The notes below the pieces were generated by a model, which worked only from the letters and a program-made list of their open reading frames with translations, ran no database searches and had not been told where the DNA came from. DNA of 63,900 nt, taken from positions 1 to 63,900 of the forward strand of contig DAORZT010000008.1 of the NCBI GenBank assembly GCA_035359995.1. The letters are read 5' to 3'. The stretch is from JAKPCT01 sp029553165. Lineage in GTDB: Bacteria > Bacillota > UBA4882 > UBA8346. Positions within the stretch are counted from its first letter, which is position 1. Each line of letters starts with the position of its first letter. Positions 1 to 6,322 of the stretch are shown one piece after another. Position numbers and translations under genes: made by a program.

Positions 1-2
1 AT

Positions 3-90
3 TGGTGCCGAAGACCGGAATCGAACCGGTACGGTCTTTTGGACCGAGGGATTTTAAGTCCCTTGCGTCTGCCAGTTCCGCCACTTCGGC
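3..90 (-). tRNA. tRNA-Leu (anticodon TAA)
   Basis: Complete type II tRNA on the minus strand with a long variable arm. The acceptor stem GCCGAAG pairs with CTTCGGC and the 3' CCA is encoded. The anticodon loop reads CTTAAAA with anticodon TAA. It is the last visible gene of the six-tRNA cluster, which may continue past the left edge. Confidence 0.96.
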
Positions 91-112
91 AACAAACTTT
101 TCAACCTTAATA

Positions 113-187
<75 letters not shown>

Positions 188-243
188 GACTATTGATATA
201 TCTTATGCAACTAGCCTACAAACTGTTCTTCTATATTTGGTAA

Positions 244-271
244 GTATAGACAGGTAAATACCTGTCTATAC
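244..271 (-). repeat. Perfect 13-bp palindrome inside the tRNA cluster
   Basis: Two perfectly complementary 13-base arms (244-256 and 259-271) flank a 2-base loop, between tRNA-Gly and tRNA-Cys. As RNA it would form a very stable hairpin. No U-tract follows on the minus strand, so it does not look like an intrinsic terminator. It could be a processing or stabilising element in the tRNA precursor; the function is not known. Confidence 0.7.
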
Positions 272-282
272 GTTCAAACTTT

Positions 283-357
283 TGGAGCGGAAAACGAGAT
301 TCGAACTCGCGACCCTCGCCTTGGCAAGGCGATGCTCTACCACTGAGCTACTTCCGC
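283..357 (-). tRNA. tRNA-Gly (anticodon GCC)
   Basis: Complete cloverleaf on the minus strand. The acceptor stem is GCGGAAG/CTTCCGC-type, CCA is encoded, and the anticodon loop reads TTGCCAA. It is third from the 3' end of the cluster and is followed by the 13-bp palindrome. Confidence 0.96.
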
Positions 358-375
358 TTATTAACTTTGTTTGAA

Positions 376-451
<76 letters not shown>

Positions 452-464
452 TTTTTATATTTAC

Positions 465-541
465 TGGCGGAGCCGACGGGACTCGAACCCGCGGTCTCCA
501 GCGTGACAGGCTGGCATGTTAGCCGACTACACCACGGCTCC
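465..541 (-). tRNA. tRNA-Asp (anticodon GTC)
   Basis: Complete cloverleaf on the minus strand, acceptor GGAGCCG/CGGCTCC, discriminator G, encoded CCA, anticodon GTC in the loop CTGTCAC. It is separated by only 8 bases from tRNA-Val. Confidence 0.96.
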
Positions 542-549
542 GCATAACA

Positions 550-626
550 TGGTGGGCAATGTAGGACTCGAACCTACGGCCCCCTGCTTGTAAGGCAGGT
601 GCTCTCACCAACTGAGCTAATCGCCC
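550..626 (-). tRNA. tRNA-Val (anticodon TAC)
   Basis: Complete cloverleaf on the minus strand, acceptor GGGCGAT/ATTGCCC with one G-U pair, encoded CCA, anticodon loop CTTACAA. It is the promoter-proximal gene of the tRNA cluster. Confidence 0.96.
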
Positions 627-664
627 GTTTTTGTCTTGCGCTGCAGTTCCGCGGCGCATTTATT

Positions 665-693
665 AGTATACTGAAAAAATGTCATTTTGTAAA
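665..693 (-). promoter_or_regulatory. Sigma-A type promoter of the tRNA cluster
   Basis: On the minus strand, -35 TTTACA (688-693) and -10 TATACT (665-670) are separated by exactly 17 bases, about 40 bases upstream of tRNA-Val. This would drive the whole Val-Asp-Phe-Gly-Cys-Leu transcript. Confidence 0.7.
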
Positions 694-964
694 TAGGTAA
701 TTTTAATTTTTTTCAAAAAAAATTTGGAAATCGTCAAAACCCTTGTCAAATATGGATAAATAACGATCATAAAATTGAATTGGATCTTCAATTTTGATAC
801 TGCTAGTTCAAATTCACACTATTAATTGCCGGAATTAAACAAAATATGTAAGCCAATGGCAAAATTGCATTATTGAATCTACCATGAAAAATCAAAATAA
901 TAACCTGATTTTACTCCAATAAACAGACCTAAATTGATAGATCAACGCACTTTATTATCATACA
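694..964. other. AT-rich intergenic stretch, nothing recognised
   Basis: The stretch between the tRNA promoter and the stop of the gene at 965. Several stop codons occur in every frame, and no tRNA, hairpin-plus-U-tract or convincing promoter was seen. Confidence 0.5.
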
Positions 965-1483
965 TTAATCCCTCCACAATTCTGACCATTTCGGATCTGC
1001 TTCATTGATCGCTCTAATTTCATTTAGAGGATAAATCTCATTTTCCCGGATTATTTCTAGAGCTTTCTGATGCCAGAGCTGTTCCTCCGCTAAACCTGCT
1101 TCATTATATTCGCTAAAACTGTCAACAGCCTGTAATGAGTACTCAAGTGCATTGATAATATCTGCATCATTATACGATATGATACAATTTAAAAGATGCA
1201 ACATTGCAACACCTGCTAACATTGATGGGGTAAATTCCGAGCCCATCTCATCAACATCAGGAATCAAATCCCGCAGGATCTCTCTTTGTTTAGCTGTTTT
1301 TGCAGTATCAGGTTTATCTGAAACTAAATCACTAATTATGGTTTCGATTATGTTTCGTGGTTCTACGATAGTATTATCATAGTTAAATTCATATATCTGA
1401 ACAACTCTCTCTACACAACAAGCAGCAAAATAAGTTTTTTTCTTTTGAGATAATTTCTTTAATTCATCAATTAGAAAATACAT
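965..1483 (-). CDS. Small helical protein, DUF416/immunity-like, function unknown
   Basis: 172 residues, no signal peptide or membrane segment, and mainly predicted helix. The opening pattern (FLIDELKKLSQKKKTYFAACCVERV) and the later stretch with ALEYSLQAVDSF resemble DUF416 (YjaG)-type proteins, but only loosely, so this is a weak family assignment. The start ATG follows a purine-rich site (GAAGAGGGATA). It lies 45 bases downstream of the marR-DUF2461-flavoprotein operon on the same strand and could be its last gene. No function can be given from sequence alone. Confidence 0.6.
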   Translation of the reverse strand: MYFLIDELKKLSQKKKTYFAACCVERVVQIYEFNYDNTIVEPRNIIETIISDLVSDKPDTAKTAKQREILRDLIPDVDEMGSEFTPSMLAGVAMLHLLNCIISYNDADIINALEYSLQAVDSFSEYNEAGLAEEQLWHQKALEIIRENEIYPLNEIRAINEADPKWSELWRD

Positions 1484-1527
1484 TATCCCTCTTCCCCCTA
1501 ACTACCACATTGCTATTCAAATATATT

Positions 1528-1947
1528 TTAAAGCTCAAAACTGATATTTTGCAACTGGTGGTAAATATTGCCACGAATTGCCGTAAATTTTAATACCGAA
1601 TAATCCGGATCGTCCACTCCCTGCGGATAATACATTTCAAAACCCTCACGCCAGAGCCGCTTTCGTGAAGCATCATCCTGCAACACTTCCATCGTTCCAA
1701 TCAACAAGAGACCACAAAAATTATTAAAATCAACAAAATACAATGAAGCCTTGGAATTATTCCGAAATTGAGCAACCCGTTTTGAGGAAGTGTTGGTTGA
1801 AAACCAAAATTCTTTTAAACCATTATGCTCCAGATTGAACATTGCTTTTATATTGGGAAAACCTGCTTCATCATTACTCCCGACCAAGACAGACTTTGAT
1901 TCGGCTACCAACTTCTGAGCAATAGTAATCGCTTCATGATTATTCAT
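1528..1947 (-). CDS. Pyridoxamine 5'-phosphate oxidase-family (general stress protein 26-like) flavoprotein
   Basis: 139 residues with the split-barrel FMN-binding fold pattern. An N-terminal helix (HEAITIAQKLVAES) precedes the strands around LVGSNDEAGFPNIKAMF, then EFWFSTNTSSKRVAQFRNN and SKASLYFVD, which is the usual arrangement in the general stress protein 26 group. Such proteins bind FMN or F420 and act as small oxidoreductases; the substrate is unknown. I use the ATG at 1947 because a GGGAG ribosome site sits 9-10 bases upstream; a longer frame to 1965 lacks such a site. It is last in the marR-DUF2461 operon, starting 4 bases after the previous stop. Confidence 0.85.
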   Translation of the reverse strand: MNNHEAITIAQKLVAESKSVLVGSNDEAGFPNIKAMFNLEHNGLKEFWFSTNTSSKRVAQFRNNSKASLYFVDFNNFCGLLLIGTMEVLQDDASRKRLWREGFEMYYPQGVDDPDYSVLKFTAIRGNIYHQLQNISFEL

Positions 1948-1951
1948 CTTC

Positions 1952-2665
1952 TCATCTCCCAACATTATTTGAAATTGCCTCTTCCTTAATCTTCATTAAA
2001 TAGTGATATAATGAAGCCATTTTCTCAAAAGCAAGGATAATCCTTGCGGTTAACTCATCAGAAAATAGCAAATCATCAATCTCGTTGTTACAACTGATAT
2101 AAAATGTTTTCCATTGATACCATTGCCGTAAGTTATTCTCCGCATCAGGACACATGTTTTTCTTATAAAGTTCTCCTTCGACCCGAAAGGTACGATCAGA
2201 TAAAAAAGTTATCACCCGTTCAAATTCTTCGGGATGTTCAGTCAACTGTTGCCGAAAATAATCCATTGTTAATTTAGTTGCATTGTAAAAACCCATTCCG
2301 AAACGATAACCATCTGGCATCAATTCAAAGAAATAAGCCGGGGCTTCAAGCCAATTTTCAGTCGGCCGTTTAAAAGTCAACCACATTCGATCCCGGTATA
2401 ATCTTTTATCTTTAGAAAATCTGGTATCCCGATAAATACGGGATATTGTTTTATTAACTTGTGGTCTCACTTCCAGTAAAGGATCAATTTTCAAGATTGA
2501 TTCTGATAAGTCTGCAACCAAAAATTTGAAAGGTTCAAGTAAATATTGTTCATAATCGTTTTTATGTAACTCAAACCATTGTTTATTATTGTTATAACTG
2601 ATCGCATTTAAAAAATCGATCGTTTCCGGAAAAAACCCTTGAAAATACTTCTTCTGATCCATCAA
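1952..2665 (-). CDS. DUF2461 family protein
   Basis: 237 residues matching the DUF2461 (TIGR02453) family. The N-terminal part carries the family signature FFPETIDFLNAI with NNNKQWFELHKNDYE, followed by RIYRDTRFSKDKRLYRDRMWLTF and a YFFEL core. Family members are widespread but their biochemical role is not established. It is the middle gene of a compact three-gene operon led by a MarR regulator (8-base gap upstream) and followed by a flavoprotein, which suggests a role in a MarR-sensed stress such as an oxidant or a toxic compound. Confidence 0.85.
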   Translation of the reverse strand: MMDQKKYFQGFFPETIDFLNAISYNNNKQWFELHKNDYEQYLLEPFKFLVADLSESILKIDPLLEVRPQVNKTISRIYRDTRFSKDKRLYRDRMWLTFKRPTENWLEAPAYFFELMPDGYRFGMGFYNATKLTMDYFRQQLTEHPEEFERVITFLSDRTFRVEGELYKKNMCPDAENNLRQWYQWKTFYISCNNEIDDLLFSDELTARIILAFEKMASLYHYLMKIKEEAISNNVGR

Positions 2666-2673
2666 TTCTTAAA

Positions 2674-3114
2674 TCACTCCTCAAAACGGGTCAGATTAGC
2701 ATAAATCCGCTTTAAACACTCTTCAAAGATAGTTATCTCTTTCTCACTAAAACCATCGTAAAAAAGGTCAATCATGCTTTTAGAAACTGATTCATAACTG
2801 GATCGCAATGCTAAACTCTTTTCAGTCAACTCAATCAGAATGATCCGTCGGTCTTCATTGGAACGAATCCGTCGCAAAAACTCCTTTTGTTCTAAACGAT
2901 CCAACATACTGGTTAAAGTGGATTTATCCAATGCAGTTTCAACCGACAGTTGGCTGATTGAGATTGGTCCGTCATGTTGCCAAAGGACAAAGAGAATTCT
3001 CCCTTGAGCATTATTAAATTGGTCCAAGTTGTAAGTTTTTAATTTTTTATCAAAGATTCTTCCTGCTAACTGATGAATCTTTGAAATCAGAAAGCCCCCT
3101 TGTTTTTGTGCCAT
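2674..3114 (-). CDS. MarR-family transcriptional regulator
   Basis: 146 residues with the MarR winged helix. The helix-turn-helix region is around ISISQLSVETALDKSTLTSMLDRLEQKEFLRR, and the wing follows at RIRSNEDRRIILIELTEKS. Flanking helices for dimerisation are at both ends. I start at the ATG at 3114, where AAAGGTGG lies 5 bases upstream; a GTG three codons earlier would use that same site as coding sequence. It heads an operon with DUF2461 and a flavoprotein. A 10-bp palindrome over its own promoter (3140-3169) makes autorepression likely. The ligand is unknown. Confidence 0.93.
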   Translation of the reverse strand: MAQKQGGFLISKIHQLAGRIFDKKLKTYNLDQFNNAQGRILFVLWQHDGPISISQLSVETALDKSTLTSMLDRLEQKEFLRRIRSNEDRRIILIELTEKSLALRSSYESVSKSMIDLFYDGFSEKEITIFEECLKRIYANLTRFEE

Positions 3115-3139
3115 GATCTCCACCTTTAAATTATTCTAT

Positions 3140-3169
3140 ATAAAATATTACTATATAAAAATATTTTAT
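3140..3169. promoter_or_regulatory. Palindromic candidate operator for the MarR regulator
   Basis: A perfect 10-bp inverted repeat, ATAAAATATT (3140-3149) and AATATTTTAT (3160-3169), has a 10-base spacer. It covers the -10 and spacer of the promoter of the marR operon. Position and symmetry fit a MarR dimer site, by inference. Confidence 0.6.
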
Positions 3170-3173
3170 GCAA
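3145..3173 (-). promoter_or_regulatory. Promoter of the marR-DUF2461-flavoprotein operon
   Basis: Minus-strand -35 TTGCAT (3168-3173) and -10 TAATAT (3145-3150) with a 17-base spacer, about 30 bases upstream of the MarR start codon and overlapped by the palindrome. Confidence 0.6.
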
Positions 3174-3186
3174 TACCAATTTTTTA

Positions 3187-3211
3187 TAAAAAAACCCTGA
3201 AATCTTCAGGG
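3187..3211 (-). terminator. Intrinsic terminator after the BNR protein gene
   Basis: A CCCTGAA/TTCAGGG stem with a 3-base loop is followed on the minus strand by seven Ts. It lies 28 bases past the stop of the 3239-4117 gene. Confidence 0.85.
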
Positions 3212-3238
3212 CTTTAATAAGTTATATTCGAATGAGTT

Positions 3239-4117
3239 TCACATTTTCCGTTTCAAGACTGTTATCTTCTTCGATGGATTTGTTAAGGTCAATGTTAACC
3301 CATCTCTTGCCAAAAACAGGTGGCTGTATTCACCAGGAACTCTTTCATGTTGCCAAGTTGAACCACCATCCTTGGTTATGGCGGCCCAAATCTGAATCCC
3401 TGTTTTGAATTTTCGATTGATTATAATTATCCCATTATCAGCTGATGTAAAACGCATGGCGGCAGTAGGCGCTTGAGAGATTTCCAGGCTTTCTCCCTGT
3501 AAACCGATTGATATCTTTCTCCAAGTCACACCACCATCTTCAGTAATATAAAGTACACCATTATCACTGGCATCAAGTAAATAACCTTCTGTTGGTGTTC
3601 GTAATGCAATTGCATCAATCCGGTTAATTCCTTCGGGTAAGTTTAATCCAGTCCAACTTCTCCCGCTATCTTTGGTCATTCCCAATGAATCCGGAGCTGC
3701 AATCCAACCAGTAAATATATTACAAAAACTTAAATAACGGCAATGTAAATTTCCAGAAGGTATAAAATCAGCTCTTTCTTCCCATGAACGACCATTATTG
3801 GTGCTAATCCTTACCTTCCCGTCAGTCCCACAGGTAAACACCGTTTGATAAAGTGAAAGATCTATTCCATATCGTGATGATGTATTAGTTTCAGTCTTAA
3901 CCCACGTGTTACCGCTATCCATAGTATAATAACACTGTCCATCTTCACCAACCGAAATGCCTATCATTCCACCACTTACAAAACCGGCAATCGTACACGG
4001 ATGATTAATATCTAATTGTAACTCTGTCTCCCAAGGACCAAAATCTTGCAATGCATTAACTTTTACCAAGGAACAAAAGAATATTAAACCAACTACGATC
4101 AAAAGCGCTTTTCTCAT
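3239..4117 (-). CDS. Secreted BNR/Asp-box repeat protein (YCF48-like), copy 1
   Basis: 292 residues. A signal peptide (about 1-22, hydrophobic LLIVVGLIFFCSLV, likely cleavage after VNA) precedes a beta-propeller built from Asp-box repeats of the form S/T-x-D-x-G-x-T/S-W. Five are visible: MDSGNTW, TNNGRSW, KDSGRSW, EDGGVTW and KDGGSTW. Such propellers resemble YCF48 and sialidase-type repeats; they bind partners or carbohydrates, and no enzyme active site is evident. The start follows GAGGTGA. It is a close paralogue of the next gene upstream and ends in the same C-terminal sequence (KKITVLKRKM). The role is unknown. Confidence 0.85.
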   Translation of the reverse strand: MRKALLIVVGLIFFCSLVKVNALQDFGPWETELQLDINHPCTIAGFVSGGMIGISVGEDGQCYYTMDSGNTWVKTETNTSSRYGIDLSLYQTVFTCGTDGKVRISTNNGRSWEERADFIPSGNLHCRYLSFCNIFTGWIAAPDSLGMTKDSGRSWTGLNLPEGINRIDAIALRTPTEGYLLDASDNGVLYITEDGGVTWRKISIGLQGESLEISQAPTAAMRFTSADNGIIIINRKFKTGIQIWAAITKDGGSTWQHERVPGEYSHLFLARDGLTLTLTNPSKKITVLKRKM

Positions 4118-4215
4118 AGTTTCACCTCGTTTTTTATGTAAATCGCTTTAATTATACCCTTTTTTTACATTTTTGTCCATTTTCGAGGTATTAATAAATA
4201 AATTTAGATTATATC

Positions 4216-5091
4216 TCACATTTTACGCTTTAAGACCGTTATCTTCTTCGATGGAACGGTTAAGGTCAATGTTAACCCATCTCTTGCCAAAAACAGGTGG
4301 CTGTATTCACCAGGAACTTTTCCATGTTTCCAGGTTAGGCCTCCATCCTTAGTTATAGCAGCCCAAATCTGAACACCGGTTTTGAACTTACGGTTAATCA
4401 CAATAATCCCATTATCAGCCGAGGTAAACCGCATGGCAGCAGTAGGCGCTGGAGCGAGTTCCAAACTCTCTCCCTTTAAACCAATAGGTAACTTTCCCCA
4501 AGTCATACCGCCGTCCTCAGTAAAATATAGTTCACCGGCACCACTGGCATCCAGTAAATACCCTTCGGTGGGGGTCCGTAACGCAATTGCATCAATCCGT
4601 TTAATTCCTTTTGGTAAGTCCAGTTTGGTCCAGCTTTTCCCGCCGTCTCTGGTCATTCCCAATGAATCCGGACCTGCAATCCAGCCGGTAACAACGTTAC
4701 AAAAACTCAAATAACGACAATGGGACTTACCTGAAGGTATAAAATCAGCCCGTTTTTCCCAAGAACGGCCATTGTCGGCGCTGAGCCTTATCTTACCATC
4801 CGTACCACAACTAATTATCGCCTGGTAAAGCGAAAGCTCCAATCCATACCGCGATGAGGTATCAGTTTTAGCATTAATCCACATGCCACCGCTATCAACA
4901 GTATAATAACACTGTCCCCTTTCACCAACCGAAACCCCAAACATCCCTCCGCTTCCAAAACCGGCAATCGTACACGGATGATGAACATTTAATTGCAACT
5001 CTGTTTCCCAGGGACTATAAATTGGAAACGCATTAACTTGTAGCGAACAAAAAAAGATAAAACAAACCAAGATAATCAAGACTTGTCTCAT
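4216..5091 (-). CDS. Secreted BNR/Asp-box repeat protein (YCF48-like), copy 2
   Basis: 291 residues, colinear with copy 1 and clearly similar in both protein and DNA along its length, including the signal peptide (MRQVLIILVCFIFFCSLQ), the Asp boxes (VDSGGMW, ADNGRSW, RDGGKSW, EDGGMTW, KDGGLTW) and an identical KKITVLKRKM ending. I use the ATG at 5091, where GAGGTGG lies upstream and a signal peptide begins; the longer open frame to 5232 would bury the signal sequence. It has its own ribosome site, with about 98 bases to copy 1. The pair is a tandem duplication. Confidence 0.85.
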   Translation of the reverse strand: MRQVLIILVCFIFFCSLQVNAFPIYSPWETELQLNVHHPCTIAGFGSGGMFGVSVGERGQCYYTVDSGGMWINAKTDTSSRYGLELSLYQAIISCGTDGKIRLSADNGRSWEKRADFIPSGKSHCRYLSFCNVVTGWIAGPDSLGMTRDGGKSWTKLDLPKGIKRIDAIALRTPTEGYLLDASGAGELYFTEDGGMTWGKLPIGLKGESLELAPAPTAAMRFTSADNGIIVINRKFKTGVQIWAAITKDGGLTWKHGKVPGEYSHLFLARDGLTLTLTVPSKKITVLKRKM

Positions 5092-5201
5092 TAATTCCAC
5101 CTCACAAATTTTATATGTAACTTTAGTTAAAATTATACCTTTTTTTTGATATTTGTCCACACGATTTTTGGAAATTTCTGTCCCAAGATTATCTTGTTTT
5201 A

Positions 5202-5210
5202 TGCTATAAT
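5202..5210 (+). promoter_or_regulatory. Extended -10 promoter element before the LOG gene
   Basis: TGCTATAAT on the plus strand gives an extended -10 (TGn plus perfect TATAAT), 26 bases before the ATG at 5236. The -35 region is weak. Confidence 0.5.
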
Positions 5211-5235
5211 TAGAATAAAAAAAGGAAACCAAACG

Positions 5236-5808
5236 ATGAATAAAATTATTTGTGTCTATAGTTCTTCAAGTTGTTTAATCGATCAAATTTATGTTCAAGC
5301 CGCTGAACGGTTAGGCCGGCAAATAGCCGCAAACGGTGATTCACTTTTATTTGGCGGAGGAATGACGGGACTAATGGGAGTAACCGCACGGGCAGTACAT
5401 CAGTCAAATGGCAAGGTAATTGGAATTATCCCCAAGGCTTTAAACGTTAAAAATATAGTCTACGAAAATTGCGATGAACTGATCGTTACCGAAGACATGA
5501 GGACCCGTAAAGCAATAATGGATGCCCGTTCAGATGCCTTTATCGCCCTTCCCGGCGGGTACGGCACCCTGGAAGAACTATTAGAGATGATCACCTTGAA
5601 ACAGCTTCGCTACCACAACAAACCAATTGTAATATTAAACGTAAACAACTTCTATCAAGCATTATTAGAACAATTTGATACCATTTTAAATCAGCAATTT
5701 GCCAAACCCGAGTGTCAAAAGCTCTACTTCGTAACCACTGATATTCACGAAGCACTGCGCTATATCGAAGACTATCAACCTGAAGTTATTAACCATAAAT
5801 ATTGTTAA
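5236..5808 (+). CDS. LOG-family nucleoside 5'-monophosphate phosphoribohydrolase
   Basis: 190 residues. The lysine-decarboxylase-like Rossmann fold of the LOG (TIGR00730) family is shown by GGGMTGLMG near residue 40, MRTRKAIM and the diagnostic PGGYGTLEE near residue 115. Members cleave the N-glycosidic bond of purine nucleoside 5'-monophosphates (cytokinin-type or AMP). It acts in the cytosol. The ATG at 5236 has an AAAAGGAAA site; an upstream in-frame start would run back through the promoter. The following 5'-truncated phosphatase remnant is in the same reading frame immediately after the stop. Confidence 0.9.
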   Translation: MNKIICVYSSSSCLIDQIYVQAAERLGRQIAANGDSLLFGGGMTGLMGVTARAVHQSNGKVIGIIPKALNVKNIVYENCDELIVTEDMRTRKAIMDARSDAFIALPGGYGTLEELLEMITLKQLRYHNKPIVILNVNNFYQALLEQFDTILNQQFAKPECQKLYFVTTDIHEALRYIEDYQPEVINHKYC

Positions 5809-5820
5809 CTTAACTCTATA

Positions 5821-6234
5821 GCGCTCAGAATACTCCATCCTCACCAATTACAGTATTTCCAGGGCGGTTTAGAGCTTGGTTATTTTACTGAAGTCAATCT
5901 GAAACGGGTCCATCAACATCTGATCAATCTACTTCAAGCCGGAGGGACAAATATAGATGATATTGCTTTCTGTCCCCATTTTGATCATCAATGTGATTGT
6001 CGCAAGCCTCATCCCGGTTTAATTTTAAAATTGGCCAAAAAACATCGGGTTGATCTTGCTCAATCCTGGATGATTGGCGATCGACAGACTGATATTGAAG
6101 CTGGTATTCGTGCCGGATGCCGGACGATAAAAATCGGGGCTCCGGTTTCAGGCGCTGATTATAATTGCCTGAACCTTCAAGAAGCTGTTAATTACATTCT
6201 AAAAACAGCCAAAACAACTGTTCACTGTTGCTAA
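5821..6234 (+). pseudogene. 5'-truncated GmhB-type HAD phosphatase remnant
   Basis: The frame starting right after the LOG stop codes, without a usable start codon, for the C-terminal two thirds of a D-glycero-D-manno-heptose 1,7-bisphosphate 7-phosphatase/histidinol-phosphatase-like HAD protein. Visible are GYFTEVNLKRVHQHL, the zinc-loop region CPHFDHQCDCRKPHPG and motif IV MIGDRQTDIEAG. The N-terminal DxD nucleophile motif and the following about 40 residues are absent. The frame is otherwise intact, so the loss is probably a deletion that fused the remnant to the LOG gene tail. It could be re-initiated at an internal TTG at 6031, but that product would lack catalytic residues. Confidence 0.75.
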
Positions 6235-6257
6235 ATAACATGATCTTTCCCTGCCAA

Positions 6258-6285
6258 AATAAAAAGAGGGCTAATATGATAGCCC
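6258..6285 (-). terminator. Intrinsic terminator after the Ca2+ ATPase gene
   Basis: A GGGCTA/TAGCCC stem followed on the minus strand by TCTTTTTATTTT, 38 bases past the ATPase stop. Confidence 0.75.
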
Positions 6286-6322
6286 CCATCAACCACAGAG
6301 CAACCAAAAATATGGTTAAAGC

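Noticed and set aside
4382..4714. Plus-strand open frame of 110 codons inside the second BNR gene
   Set aside because: It lies antisense to a well supported coding gene, has no ribosome site and no recognisable product. The same holds for similar antisense frames in the Ca2+ ATPase, argJ and symporter genes.
3950..5091. CRISPR-like repeats suspected from the similar blocks in the two BNR genes
   Set aside because: The similarity covers whole genes and keeps the reading frame, which is gene duplication. No short regularly spaced repeats were seen anywhere in the window.
6031..6234. A separate small gene starting at a TTG inside the GmhB remnant
   Set aside because: The homologous sequence runs on continuously upstream of that codon, so it is part of a longer, truncated gene.
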